DNA of 64,000 nt, taken from assembly GCA_903899015.1 (NCBI GenBank), contig CAIUHP010000048.1, positions 21,362 through 85,361 on the forward strand, written 5' to 3'. Of the stretch, positions 7,857-16,925 are shown in pieces. Within the stretch, counting starts at the first letter, position 1. Each line of letters begins with the position of its first letter. This DNA comes from an uncultured Armatimonadota bacterium. Lineage in GTDB: Bacteria > Armatimonadota > Fimbriimonadia > Fimbriimonadales > Fimbriimonadaceae. A program made the position numbers and the translations under genes. The notes under the pieces are model-generated. The model searched no databases. It had not been told where the DNA came from and saw only the letters and a list, made by a program, of their open reading frames with translations.

Positions 7857-9422
7857 ATGTCACCGATAATCCTAGATGAAACAGCTCGAATGGTAGATGG
7901 ATTTGAATTCATCGACCTAAGCGAAACCAAACCTGATCCGGTGGCAATGGATTTTGCGCCTGGTGATTTTGCACTGAAGCATAGTGTTTTGCCCTTGGCC
8001 CTTGATGGAGAAACGCTCATTGTTGCCATGTCGGCTCCCGAAGCACTGCAGTCGGTTGACGATCTCGGAATCTTAATTAATCGTCACGTCCGTGCGGTAC
8101 TAGCGGATAAGAATCTCATCGAAGAGCGGATCAAGGATTTCTTCCTTGAGAGAATGCTCACGGGTATGGCGGTCGACGAAAGTTCTGTCATCGAGATTGA
8201 CGAAACGACCGACTTAAACGACTTAACCAAGATGGCCAGCGAAACGGCCATCGTTCAAATGGTGAACGGTATCTTTGCTCAAGCGGTTCGAGACGGAGCG
8301 AGCGATATCCACATTGAGCCTTACGAAAAAGATGTGAAGGTCCGATGCCGTGTGGATGGCATGTTGAGCGACCTCATGCGCCCGCCCAAGAGAATGCATG
8401 CTGCGCTCATTTCGCGCATCAAGATTCTTGGTGAAATGAACATCGCGGAAAGGCGATTGCCTCAAGACGGTCGCATTAAGATCACGATCGCCAACCGACA
8501 AATCGACGTTCGTGTTTCCATTGTTCCTACCGTATACGGAGAGCGCGCGGTTATGCGTATTCTCGACAAAGGCACGGCCATGCTCGGTCTTGTTGAGTTG
8601 GGAATGCAGAACGATGTTCTTGAAAAATTCCGCAAAGTCATCTCGCTTCCCCACGGAATTATTCTTGCGACAGGACCGACCGGTTCCGGTAAATCCACTT
8701 CACTCTATGCTTCCCTGCAAGAAATTTGGTCGCCAACTACGAACATCCTGACTATTGAAGATCCGGTTGAGTACCAGGTTCCTGGAATCAGCCAGATTCA
8801 AGTTCGAGCAAACATCGGCTTAACCTTTGCATCTGGTTTACGTTCGATAGTTCGTCAGGACCCTGACGTCATCATGGTTGGTGAAATTCGTGACCATGAA
8901 ACTGCTGAAATCGCGATCCACGCAGCGTTGACCGGTCACCTTGTTTTCTCCACGCTCCATACCAACGATGCGGCTGGTGCGATCACTCGACTCCTCGATA
9001 TGGGTGTAGAGCCATATTTGGTTGCATCTTCCCTGGTCGGAGTCATCGCACAGCGACTTGTTCGTCGAGTCTGTACGAACTGCGGAGAGGAATATCAACC
9101 CAGTCCCGAATCGCTCAAGGCAATCGGAATTACCGATTATGAGATTTCTCAACATGGAGGAGCTTCGTTCAAGAAGGGTAAAGGTTGCGATAAGTGCCAA
9201 GGCTCCGGCTACAAAGGACGCCAAGGCCTCTACGAACTATTGACAGTTGATGAACCGATTCGACGTATGACGGTTGAAAGAGCATCTTCGGGAGTCATGA
9301 AGGCCCACGCGATTCAAGGTCAAGGAATGCGGACACTTCTTGGCGATGGACGCAAGATGGTTTTGACAGGGCGAACGACTCCAGAAGAAGTTCTCCGAGT
9401 CTCGCAGCGAGAAGACTTCTAA
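7857..9422 (+). CDS. gspE: GspE/PilB-type secretion ATPase
   Basis: 521-residue hexameric ATPase that powers pseudopilus or pilus assembly from the cytoplasmic face. The N-terminal MshEN-type domain (about 1-140) is followed by the catalytic core: Walker A GPTGSGKS (near 272), Asp box LTIEDPVEYQ (near 300), Walker B region DPDVIMVGEIRD (near 340) and His box LTGHLVFSTLHTNDA. A tetracysteine zinc site is present (CTNC at 406-409 and CDKC at 444-447), as in GspE and PilB but not PilT. It is the first gene of an eleven-gene run plus a secreted protein. No retraction ATPase is seen in the window. Confidence 0.95.
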   Translation: MSPIILDETARMVDGFEFIDLSETKPDPVAMDFAPGDFALKHSVLPLALDGETLIVAMSAPEALQSVDDLGILINRHVRAVLADKNLIEERIKDFFLERMLTGMAVDESSVIEIDETTDLNDLTKMASETAIVQMVNGIFAQAVRDGASDIHIEPYEKDVKVRCRVDGMLSDLMRPPKRMHAALISRIKILGEMNIAERRLPQDGRIKITIANRQIDVRVSIVPTVYGERAVMRILDKGTAMLGLVELGMQNDVLEKFRKVISLPHGIILATGPTGSGKSTSLYASLQEIWSPTTNILTIEDPVEYQVPGISQIQVRANIGLTFASGLRSIVRQDPDVIMVGEIRDHETAEIAIHAALTGHLVFSTLHTNDAAGAITRLLDMGVEPYLVASSLVGVIAQRLVRRVCTNCGEEYQPSPESLKAIGITDYEISQHGGASFKKGKGCDKCQGSGYKGRQGLYELLTVDEPIRRMTVERASSGVMKAHAIQGQGMRTLLGDGRKMVLTGRTTPEEVLRVSQREDF

Positions 9423-9438
9423 GGAAAGTTAAAAGAAC

Positions 9439-10656
9439 GTGACTACTTACGCCTATACCGCCTTAGATCCCGCTGGAAAGAAGCGGACTGGATTTGTGGA
9501 CGCGGCATCGAAAGATGCAGCGGTCGCCATCATAACTGCTGAGGGACGATTTGTTGTTGATATCCGCGAACAAGCAGTTCAGAAGGGTACATCGAGCCAC
9601 GATACGGCCAAAAGAAAAGGCAAAGCGAGCAAAAGTGACCTTTCACTATTTAGTCGACGATTGGCCGATCTCGCTTTAGCAGGCTTACCCCTCGACCGTG
9701 TCTTGCAGGTTGTTGCTGAGCAGTCAGAAAGTGCGGCGCTCGCAAATGTTGCGGAGCAAGCCCTGGAAGAGGTTCGGGGAGGCAAGCCCGTGAGCGAAGC
9801 GCTCGCGATGCACCCCAAACTCTTCCCTCCCGTTTTTTGTCAGACGCTTCGTGCTGGTGAAGCTAGCGGACAATTCGGTGAAGTTGCGCAGCGACTAGCC
9901 GACTTTCAAGAGCGCGAAGTAACGCGACGCAGCCAAGTCGTTTCAGCGTTGATCTATCCGGTCATCTTGGCGACAACCGCAATTGGGGTTGTTGTGTTCT
10001 TGCTAACCTTTGTCGTGCCAAAGCTATCAGGCGTTTTTCACGATTTGGGAAACGATCTGCCTTCATCGACAAAGCTACTGCTCGCGACGTCTGACTTCAT
10101 TCAGAACAACTATTTGATGATCATCGCAGCGATCATCGGTCTAATCGTTGCTTACCGAGCTTGGGCGTCTACCCCATCGGGTGCGTTGCAACGAGACACT
10201 CTTTTGTTGAAAGCACCTGTTTTAGGGCCCGTTATCACCAAGGCGACCGTTTCAAGATTTGCCCGAGTATTGGGAACGCTCCTTTATGGTGGTGTCCCGA
10301 TTTTGGAAGCGCTCCAGTTGTCAGGTTTGGCTGCTGGCAATCTGTTGTTCCAGAAGAGCGCTGATTCGGTGACGCACGACGTGCGAGACGGACATCCCAT
10401 CGCCGAAGCGATGAGAGACGCCGGAGCCTTTCCGCCTGTTTTGACTCACATGGTAGCCATTGGTGAGGAAACGGGTGACTTGCCGAAGATGCTCGGTCGA
10501 GTGTCGGACAGCTTAGATTTTGAAGTCGACAATGGTATGAGACGTCTAACCGCCATGGTTGAACCGATCATCGTCTTAGCAATGGGCGTCATCGTCGGCT
10601 TCGTGGTTTTATCGGTACTGTTGCCCATCTTCCAAGCTGAGAACTTGGTTAAGTAA
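9439..10656 (+). CDS. gspF: GspF/PilC-type inner-membrane platform protein
   Basis: 405 residues. MTTYAYTALDPAGKKRTGFVDA is the classic GspF start, followed by two tandem T2SSF domains. Each ends in a hydrophobic hairpin (VVSALIYPVILATTAIGVVVFLLTFVVPKL; LMIIAAIIGLIVAYRAW; and the C-terminal AMVEPIIVLAMGVIVGFVVLSVLLPIF). FSRRLADLALAGLPLDRVL and FARVLGTLLYGGVPILEAL are the paired domain signatures. GTG start at 9439, 16 bases after gspE, with AAGGAAAG as ribosome-binding site. It couples the ATPase to the pseudopilus. Confidence 0.94.
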   Translation: MTTYAYTALDPAGKKRTGFVDAASKDAAVAIITAEGRFVVDIREQAVQKGTSSHDTAKRKGKASKSDLSLFSRRLADLALAGLPLDRVLQVVAEQSESAALANVAEQALEEVRGGKPVSEALAMHPKLFPPVFCQTLRAGEASGQFGEVAQRLADFQEREVTRRSQVVSALIYPVILATTAIGVVVFLLTFVVPKLSGVFHDLGNDLPSSTKLLLATSDFIQNNYLMIIAAIIGLIVAYRAWASTPSGALQRDTLLLKAPVLGPVITKATVSRFARVLGTLLYGGVPILEALQLSGLAAGNLLFQKSADSVTHDVRDGHPIAEAMRDAGAFPPVLTHMVAIGEETGDLPKMLGRVSDSLDFEVDNGMRRLTAMVEPIIVLAMGVIVGFVVLSVLLPIFQAENLVK

Positions 10657-10736
10657 CAGGATAGGAAAAGTTTGGGACTGAGTAACGGGAGTTTATGAAA
10701 GAGATGGAATCGAAGTCGAAACTCCGATGGAGGAAT

Positions 10737-11159
10737 ATGAACAAGAGAAATAGAGCGTTTACGTTGATCGAGTTAATGGTCGTCATTTTGATTTTGGCCA
10801 TTCTCGCGGCCTTGATCGTTCCCAACGTCCTTGGGCGAACTGGTCAGGCAAAAGTATCAAAGGCACAGGCTGACCTATCGGTTCTAAGCAGTGCGATTGA
10901 TCAATTTCGACTCGACTGTGACCGATATCCAACTACACAAGAGGGCTTGGGTGCTCTCAACACTCAGCCGAGTGGTGTGAATGGATGGCGCGGTCCATAC
11001 CTAAAGCAGCAGGTTGTGAACGATCCTTGGGGAAATCCTTACATCTATGAGGCCCCAGGACCCAACGGTGGTGGATACCAGGTTGAGTCTTATGGTTCAG
11101 ACGGAGCTCCCGGCGGAACGAACGATGCGACAGACCTTACGAATGGATCAGACACATAG
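10737..11159 (+). CDS. gspG: Major pseudopilin GspG
   Basis: 140-residue pseudopilin. The class III signal is short (MNKRNRAFTLIELMVVILIL, cleavage before F with Glu at +5). The C-terminal half has the GspG-specific region (DRYPTTQEGLGALNTQP, GWRGPYLKQ, DPWGNPYIYEAPG) and the calcium-loop-like end SYGSDGAPGGTNDATDL. This identifies type II secretion lineage rather than a type IV pilin. The ATG at 10737 with AGGA close upstream is preferred to the upstream in-frame ATG at 10695, which would give an unusually long leader. It is the probable main pseudopilus subunit. Confidence 0.92.
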   Translation: MNKRNRAFTLIELMVVILILAILAALIVPNVLGRTGQAKVSKAQADLSVLSSAIDQFRLDCDRYPTTQEGLGALNTQPSGVNGWRGPYLKQQVVNDPWGNPYIYEAPGPNGGGYQVESYGSDGAPGGTNDATDLTNGSDT

Positions 11160-11790
11160 ACGAAAAGGTTACACGCTCATCGAAATGATGGTGATCGTGG
11201 TGCTACTCGCTCTGTTCTCTGCATTGATTGCTCCGAACTACATCTCGATGCGGGACGGCCAACAAAGACGCGCGCTCTATACAGGAGTTGCCGACCTTGT
11301 TGGCTCGGCCCGAGAGATGGCGATATCGAAGAGCACTACGATGTATCTACAGATCGATGCGAACTCAAACGCCCTCGTCTTGAAGCAGGAAGACGACGCT
11401 AGCACGTACCAAAACACATCAACCGGAACCGGCACAACAAGTGACACTTTAGTGATAAATGGTCACGTTCAAAGTGCTCGGACGAAGACGAATATCGGAA
11501 CTCAATCCCTCGACCATAGCAACGACAAAACCGTGAAGACCCTACCATTAACCGCAGGAGTACAGTTTGGAAATTTCCAACTCGCTGGCACTTCCTCTGA
11601 CTCCGGTAGTTGGAAGTTGCATTTCTATGCGGATGGAACAACGGATGGCGGTGGTTTGGAATTGGTAGATCGCGGAATTACCAAGTCGGTGGTCGTGAAT
11701 ACCAAAGGTGGAGCTTCGCTCACTGATGGCACGCTTCCCGATACTTCTCAGGATGGATGGGTGGCAGGAGACTATGTCCATCGCCAATAG
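11143..11790 (+). CDS. gspH: Minor pseudopilin GspH-like
   Basis: 215 residues from ATG at 11143, overlapping gspG by 17 bases. The prepilin signal reads MDQTHRRKGYTLIEMMVIVV (Gly before Tyr, Glu at +5) and is followed by the GspH-type helix end and beta domain (GVADLVGSAREMAISKSTTMYLQID, and LELVDRGITKSVVVNTKGG near the C-terminus). GspH is placed near the pseudopilus base of the tip complex. Assignment rests on the AREMAISKS-type helix, the position after gspG, and domain length. Confidence 0.85.
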   Translation: MDQTHRRKGYTLIEMMVIVVLLALFSALIAPNYISMRDGQQRRALYTGVADLVGSAREMAISKSTTMYLQIDANSNALVLKQEDDASTYQNTSTGTGTTSDTLVINGHVQSARTKTNIGTQSLDHSNDKTVKTLPLTAGVQFGNFQLAGTSSDSGSWKLHFYADGTTDGGGLELVDRGITKSVVVNTKGGASLTDGTLPDTSQDGWVAGDYVHRQ

Positions 11791-12202
11791 AAAGCGATTA
11801 CGAATTCGGGGATTTTCGCTGGTCGAAGCTATTGCCTCGATCGGAATCCTGTCGATCGGAATTGTTGCGGTGATGGGAGGCCTGGGTGCAATGGCCCGTG
11901 CTGAGTCTCGAATTCGACAGGTCGAGAAGATGACCTCACTTGCTCAGCACAAATACGACGAACTCGTTGCTACGAGTGCAAGCTTAACGGGAAACCAAAG
12001 TGGCGATTTCAGCGACCAAAACCTTCAAAACTTCAATTGGTCCGCGACGATTGACCAAACAGGAGTCACCAACCTCGTCGCTTTAACGGTGACAGTGACT
12101 TCCTCGTCCGATTCAAGTGCGAGTAGCCCCACGGGCCATGTGAGCGGTCTTCTTTATCAACCGCCGACGACGAGCACAACCACGGCAGGAGGCGGCCAGT
12201 GA
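11774..12202 (+). CDS. gspI: Minor pseudopilin GspI-like
   Basis: 142 residues from ATG at 11774 (GGAG nine bases upstream), overlapping gspH by 17 bases. IRGFSLVEAIASIGILSIGIV is the prepilin signal with the FSLVEA variant common in GspI/PilV. The rest is short, with ARAESRIRQVEKMTSLAQHKYDEL, typical of the GspI helix, and a Ser/Thr-rich end. GspI usually nucleates the tip complex with GspJ and GspK, which follow here in the usual order. Confidence 0.85.
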   Translation: MSIANRKRLRIRGFSLVEAIASIGILSIGIVAVMGGLGAMARAESRIRQVEKMTSLAQHKYDELVATSASLTGNQSGDFSDQNLQNFNWSATIDQTGVTNLVALTVTVTSSSDSSASSPTGHVSGLLYQPPTTSTTTAGGGQ

Positions 12203-13023
12203 AGAACCATCGAGGATTCACTTTGCTCGAGCTGCTGATCAGTGTAACGATCATGGTTGCAGTGCTCCTCGGTTGTGTGGAAGTGCTTAGCATTGGTATC
12301 GGTTTTAACGAGCACCTCCGAACCGGTCGCACGACCGAAACGAATCGTCAGCAATTTGAAGAAAAGCTGACCGATTTAATTCATCGCATCTATATCGATC
12401 CGAACAGTAACACGAGCGCCCGAACTTACTTTGTGGGCCAGACTGGGATGGGAATGCCAGTTGGACAAACTGTTCAGCCCGGACAAACAATCAGCGCGAC
12501 GGCCGCCAACAACACTGGAACCCGAGTTGGTGGCGCAACTGGAGCGCCAGCGGGAGCTAGTAGTTCTAGCGGCAACTCGGACTCGCTACTGTTCACGACG
12601 ATTGGAAGAAAACCATCTGCTGCGGCGCTGGCGTCCACGGATGATTTCGAAACCAACAACCAGAATTTTGGACCTCAAGGTGGAGTTGCCGAATGCAGCC
12701 TAAGTTTGAGTCCAGTTGGAGACTCCAAAGGCAAACAGGGACTTGTTTATCGTCAGCAGTTACCTGCGGACGAAGATGCCACTCAGGGTGGCTACGAGTC
12801 CATCATCGAGCCAGATATTACTCATATCACCTTCGAGTTCTTTGATGGCACGACTTGGCAAACAGGTTGGAACACATTTAATCAGACGACGCGTCAACTG
12901 CCGAATGCGATCCGTGTGACCTATGGTCTGACCAACGAATCAGTCGACTACGTATTGATCATCGGCGTCTGGCTTAGCAACGTAACGCCACAGAGTCCGG
13001 CAACTCAAACGGGGGCAAGTTAA
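12199..13023 (+). CDS. gspJ: Minor pseudopilin GspJ-like
   Basis: 274 residues from GTG at 12199, overlapping the gspI stop by four bases. MKNHRGFTLLELLISVTIMV is the prepilin signal. The C-terminal domain has ITHITFEFFDGTTWQTGW and QLPNAIRVTYGL, which are GspJ landmarks. It is longer than usual GspJ (about 200) because of a Gly/Ser/Ala-rich low-complexity insertion around residues 95-130 (VGGATGAPAGASSSSG). Directly followed by gspK with no gap. Confidence 0.87.
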   Translation: MKNHRGFTLLELLISVTIMVAVLLGCVEVLSIGIGFNEHLRTGRTTETNRQQFEEKLTDLIHRIYIDPNSNTSARTYFVGQTGMGMPVGQTVQPGQTISATAANNTGTRVGGATGAPAGASSSSGNSDSLLFTTIGRKPSAAALASTDDFETNNQNFGPQGGVAECSLSLSPVGDSKGKQGLVYRQQLPADEDATQGGYESIIEPDITHITFEFFDGTTWQTGWNTFNQTTRQLPNAIRVTYGLTNESVDYVLIIGVWLSNVTPQSPATQTGAS

Positions 13024-14331
13024 ATGAGAAGAGAACGCGGAACCGCATTTGTTGTGTCTCTTGCCGTCTTGGCCGCCCTGGTAGGTGTGATGGCGGCGGT
13101 AGCCTCGACGACACGCTTGGACATTAAGTCGGCTGTAAATCGCAATGAAGTGATGAAGGCTCGAATGGCATGCAATAGTGCCATCCAGCGATACATTGCA
13201 ACCGTTGCGGCTGACTACACCGGTGGCGCAACGACCACGTCGACCACGACTTCGACAACGAGTCAGCAAACCGGAGCAACGACACTTCAAGATGACTGGG
13301 CTCAGCTCGGTCAAAATGGGGACGAAAAGGTCACGGTTGGGGACACATGGTTCCGAATGCAGGTCGTGGATTCAAGCGCGTATATCAACACCGCAAACCT
13401 GAATCAGGCTTGGTTGAATAACCTGCCGGTGTCTCAGGAGCAAATTGACGCTTACTTGGATTACACATCCGCCGGAGAAACGCCACGTCCGGACGGCGGT
13501 AAAGATCAGTATTACAACGCGCTTCAAGTTCCCTACAACGCAAAGCTTGCGCCACTGGACACGCTCGACGAACTTCTGAATATTCGATATTTCACTGCTC
13601 AATCGATTTGGCAGCCTCAAACAAATGTTGTATCGACGGTTTCTTTTGTAGCGGGAACAAATGGACAGCAGCCATCGCTAGCCGATCTCTTGACGACTTA
13701 CTCGTATGCGCCAAATGTAAGACCTGGAGCTTTGGGTCAGCAACAGCCAAGGATCAATATCGCTAACGCGAATCAAGCCCAGGTTCGAGCACTCGGACTC
13801 TCTGCTCGAACCGTTAGCATTCTCTTTCCTAACCCTCCGGCTAGGCGCCCAACGTTTACGACGCTAGGCGCACTACTTCGAGTCGTAACCAACCCTCAAG
13901 ATCAAAGGATTATTCTTGACAACTTCACAACTTCTGGGGCAACCAAGAGGCCGGGGCTCATCAATTTGAATACCGCATCACAAAACGTGTTGGCGACGAT
14001 TCCAAACCTGACCCCAGACATGGTTCAAGCCATCATTCAGCAACAACAGCAAGGACTTACGAGCCTTTCTGGAGTGCTTAGCATTCCGGGATTCACTGGT
14101 AATGTCCTCGCTAATACTATCGACAACTTTACGGTTGAGTCTTCGACCTTCAACATTCGAGTCATAGGCTATTGCGGTTCCGCTTCAGTAGCAATGGAGG
14201 CGACGGTCGACATTATCAACAACAAACCGCAACTCGTTCGCATCTCAGAGGTTCCTTACACGGACGTAATTGGGAGATGGAATTGGAACGCAGATACATC
14301 AACTGAAACAGTACTTAAGGAGGCTTCGTGA
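13024..14331 (+). CDS. gspK: Tip pseudopilin GspK-like
   Basis: 435 residues. The N-terminus RRERGTAFVVSLAVLAALVG is the atypical GspK signal (helix without the Glu+5). Two helix-hairpin-helix-like segments typical of GspK follow, PRINIANANQAQVRALGLSA and LINLNTASQNVLATIPNLTP. A Thr/Ser-rich low-complexity insert (about residues 65-85, TTTSTTTSTT) has no counterpart I know in GspK. It caps the pseudopilus with GspI and GspJ. The start codon directly follows the gspJ stop. Confidence 0.9.
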   Translation: MRRERGTAFVVSLAVLAALVGVMAAVASTTRLDIKSAVNRNEVMKARMACNSAIQRYIATVAADYTGGATTTSTTTSTTSQQTGATTLQDDWAQLGQNGDEKVTVGDTWFRMQVVDSSAYINTANLNQAWLNNLPVSQEQIDAYLDYTSAGETPRPDGGKDQYYNALQVPYNAKLAPLDTLDELLNIRYFTAQSIWQPQTNVVSTVSFVAGTNGQQPSLADLLTTYSYAPNVRPGALGQQQPRINIANANQAQVRALGLSARTVSILFPNPPARRPTFTTLGALLRVVTNPQDQRIILDNFTTSGATKRPGLINLNTASQNVLATIPNLTPDMVQAIIQQQQQGLTSLSGVLSIPGFTGNVLANTIDNFTVESSTFNIRVIGYCGSASVAMEATVDIINNKPQLVRISEVPYTDVIGRWNWNADTSTETVLKEAS

Positions 14332-15605
14332 GCAAGGGCAACCCCAAGGCAGCAAACCTAGTCATTGAGTGGTCGCCCCGAGGTGTTACAACCTTCGATG
14401 GTGCCACCCGAACCACCCGGCAATTCGATACGATTCAGGCCGCTGCATCGAGCTTAGGTTCAAAGACCGCAATCGTTGCAATCTCGCGACGCATGATGTT
14501 TGTTCGAACCACACGCGTACCAGATGCTGCCATCTCGGATGTACGCTTGGTTTTGAGCATGCGGTTAGGAGACCTCTTCCCTCTCCCACCTAGCGACTTA
14601 GCTTACGATTTTGTCCTCACTGACAATGTTGATTCAGAAGGACGTTTGGCGATCGTTACCGCAATGTCAGCTCAGGACCTGCGGAATATGCAGGAGGAGT
14701 TCCGCTCCGCTGGCATTAAAGTCGCTCAAGTTCTTCCTGTTGCGATGGGATCGGTCTTATTGGCCGAATCAGTCGGACGGACGAGTGGCGCGGTAGTGAC
14801 CCGAGACAACGATGGAATCGGTATTGATATCGTTGAAGGACATTCACTTCGTTACAGCCGAGTTAGCACGAATATCTCGAACCCGTCGGCAGAAGTTTGC
14901 CGGACTTATACTGTAGCTGGACTCCCATGTGGAGACATGATTGCGGCAGGCGGGTTCACCTTTGCGGATGCGGATATCAATACTAAGGGCACGAGCCTCG
15001 AGTCCTTCCTCACGTCATCCAGTGATATTCCTGCCATCAATATCGAGCTGCCGGAAGTTGTGGCGCTCAGGGCCAAGAAGGTTCGTGACCAGCGCCAGCG
15101 TATGGCAGTCGTCTTGATGATTGGAGCTTTAGGCCTCTGTGCAGTTGCCTACACCGGTTACATGTCCAAAGTCGCGGTCGTAAACGCGGCCGATCAAAAA
15201 ACACAGAAAGATATTAAGGCGCTGGATGCACGTAAGAAGGCTACTCAAACAAAGGCAGCCAATCTCACGGACGCTCAGACCGCGCTTGATATCGCGTTTA
15301 AATACGGCCAGAACTATTCCGATCTAGTAACAGTAGTTGCCAACGATGTGCCGTCTGGAGTTTGGTTAGGCGGAATAAGTGTTGAACGCGGTAAACGAAT
15401 GGTTCTTCGAGGCGTTGCCTTCAACAATGGCCAGGTTAAAGATTTCGTAGATAAGCTCTCTTCTGAACCTAGATTCCGCAATGTCCGGTTAGAGTTTGCT
15501 AACGACGGTTCCATTGACCTAAAGCCCGTAGTACAGTTCAGCATATCGGCATTTCCAGTAGGAAATGTTCCACTAGTCGACTTGAATCAGGTGAAGCGCA
15601 AATGA
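14328..15605 (+). CDS. GspL-like protein: PilM-like plus PilN-like fusion
   Basis: 425 residues from GTG at 14328, overlapping gspK by four bases. Residues about 1-245 resemble the actin-like cytoplasmic domain of PilM/GspL (LVIEWSPRGVTTFDG, AIVAISRRMMFVRTTRVPDA, MRLGDLFPLPPSDLAYDFV). A single transmembrane segment (RMAVVLMIGALGLCAVAYTGYM, near 260-280) leads to a coiled stretch and a PilN-like periplasmic domain (DLVTVVANDVPSGVWLGGISVERGKRMVLRGVAFNNGQVKDFVDKLS). GspL naturally combines these two modules, so this is either GspL or a PilM-PilN fusion. It would link GspE to the envelope platform. Confidence 0.82.
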   Translation: MSKGNPKAANLVIEWSPRGVTTFDGATRTTRQFDTIQAAASSLGSKTAIVAISRRMMFVRTTRVPDAAISDVRLVLSMRLGDLFPLPPSDLAYDFVLTDNVDSEGRLAIVTAMSAQDLRNMQEEFRSAGIKVAQVLPVAMGSVLLAESVGRTSGAVVTRDNDGIGIDIVEGHSLRYSRVSTNISNPSAEVCRTYTVAGLPCGDMIAAGGFTFADADINTKGTSLESFLTSSSDIPAINIELPEVVALRAKKVRDQRQRMAVVLMIGALGLCAVAYTGYMSKVAVVNAADQKTQKDIKALDARKKATQTKAANLTDAQTALDIAFKYGQNYSDLVTVVANDVPSGVWLGGISVERGKRMVLRGVAFNNGQVKDFVDKLSSEPRFRNVRLEFANDGSIDLKPVVQFSISAFPVGNVPLVDLNQVKRK

Positions 15606-16210
15606 TTAATCTAAAGGACCAAGACGATCGATCATCTAGCATGGTTATGATTGGTTCGGTAGTGCTCATGGTTTGCGCAGGTCTGTTCATCGCTTTTGCG
15701 CCGGCGCCAATACCGAATCAAACAGCCGATCAAGTTCGCAAGACTAAAACGAAGGCCAACATCGAGATCAAGGATGCCCTCAAAAAGATCGATGTTGCGA
15801 AAGGTGTAATTGCTAGTCAAACGTGGCCAGGAACAGCCGAGGAAGTACTTCCCCTAGCTCTGCAAAAAGTGACATCGATGGCTCAGGCGCATCACCTGAA
15901 AATCGTTGGATTTCACCCGCAGAATGTGATCGTTGCTCCGAATATTTCGTTAATCCCTTGTGTGGTTAACGTGGATGGCCCGTTTGTAAATGTGGTTGCT
16001 TTTCAGAAGGACATCGAGTCGCCAGGTACGAACCTCGCAGTCAACCTTATGCAGTATGCGACGGCTGATCAGGAGTCAAACAAGATTACGGCAAGTATCG
16101 GCATCATCGCTTATCAACCGGTGAAAGATGCTCCGGCGGAGTCAACTACTCAACCTAAATCAGGAACAACGCCTGCTAAGCCAGCCGTGGGAGCGAAAAA
16201 GAGTGCCTAA
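15602..16210 (+). CDS. PilO/GspM-like inner-membrane protein
   Basis: 202 residues. A short cytoplasmic tail, one TM (SMVMIGSVVLMVCAGLFIAFA, about 14-34), a coiled-coil-prone stretch (TKTKANIEIKDALKKIDVAK) and a small ferredoxin-like domain (ALQKVTSMAQAHHLKIVGFHPQ, CVVNVDGPFVNVVAFQKDIE) form the PilO/GspM layout. The tail is Pro/Thr/Lys-rich. The start overlaps the preceding stop by four bases. It should pair with the PilN-like half of the previous gene. Sequence identity to either family is low; the call rests on architecture and position. Confidence 0.72.
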   Translation: MINLKDQDDRSSSMVMIGSVVLMVCAGLFIAFAPAPIPNQTADQVRKTKTKANIEIKDALKKIDVAKGVIASQTWPGTAEEVLPLALQKVTSMAQAHHLKIVGFHPQNVIVAPNISLIPCVVNVDGPFVNVVAFQKDIESPGTNLAVNLMQYATADQESNKITASIGIIAYQPVKDAPAESTTQPKSGTTPAKPAVGAKKSA

Positions 16211-16925
16211 GATCTTTGGAAAAGAAGTTCATCCGATGTTGTTGCTTGGTGCGGCCGGAGTTGCGCTCTATCTGGTCATGGGTGCGTTACAGGGCCCTGA
16301 GCCGATTGCGCAAAAACCCAAGAAGCCACCTGTTGCGGCCAAAAAGACCACCGATGTCGATTACACGAAGGAAGACTACACCGCTCAGTTCGCTTCCCTT
16401 CCCCATGGTAGTCCTAAAGATGCCTTTCGACCGTTGATTATGAAATCGACGAGCGGTCCGGGAGCAAACCCGAGCATTGACAACTTTACTTACAGCGGAA
16501 TGGCGTTGCTCAACAACGAGCCCAACGGTCTCCTTGAAAACAGTACGACCGGCGAAGGGGACTTCGTCAAGCCGGGCCAGCGATGGCATCAACAATGGCT
16601 GGTTGTTTCTGTTTCACCAGAACAGATCGACCTTAGAAATGATGTCGGTGAAGATACGGTTCTCAAAGTGGGTTCGAGCACTTCCGGTAGCTCGAATTCA
16701 TCGGCTGCACCTGCGGCGGCGGGACCAACACCCAATGGCCCATTTAACCCGGCGGCAATGACGGGGCCAATTGGAGCACAAGATTTATCAATACAACCCG
16801 ATCCAACTGGAGCCACGATGATGGGCGGCGGTAACGGACGCACACGAGGCGGCGGACGCGGAAGAAATGGTGGTGGACGTCGCGGTGGCGGAAATGGAAC
16901 TGGAGGAACGACTGATGGAAATTAA
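16203..16925 (+). CDS. PilP/GspC-like protein with Gly/Arg-rich tail
   Basis: 240 residues from GTG at 16203, overlapping the PilO-like gene by eight bases; a longer frame from 16128 would overlap far more. One TM near the start (MLLLGAAGVALYLVMGALQG) is followed by a Pro/Lys linker, a KDAFRPL motif like the DPFxP entry of PilP/GspC, and a small beta domain (FTYSGMALLNNEPNGLLEN, FVKPGQRWHQQWLVVSVSPEQIDLRNDVGE) that fits the PilP/GspC homology region binding the secretin N0 domain. The last 35 residues are Gly/Arg/Asn repeats (GRTRGGGRGRNGGGRRGGG). It lies directly before the secretin, as PilP does before PilQ. Confidence 0.7.
   Translation: MPKIFGKEVHPMLLLGAAGVALYLVMGALQGPEPIAQKPKKPPVAAKKTTDVDYTKEDYTAQFASLPHGSPKDAFRPLIMKSTSGPGANPSIDNFTYSGMALLNNEPNGLLENSTTGEGDFVKPGQRWHQQWLVVSVSPEQIDLRNDVGEDTVLKVGSSTSGSSNSSAAPAAAGPTPNGPFNPAAMTGPIGAQDLSIQPDPTGATMMGGGNGRTRGGGRGRNGGGRRGGGNGTGGTTDGN

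Noticed and set aside
8223..8654. 143-codon minus-strand frame inside gspE
   Set aside because: Antisense of the ATPase core, no ribosome site, no family features.
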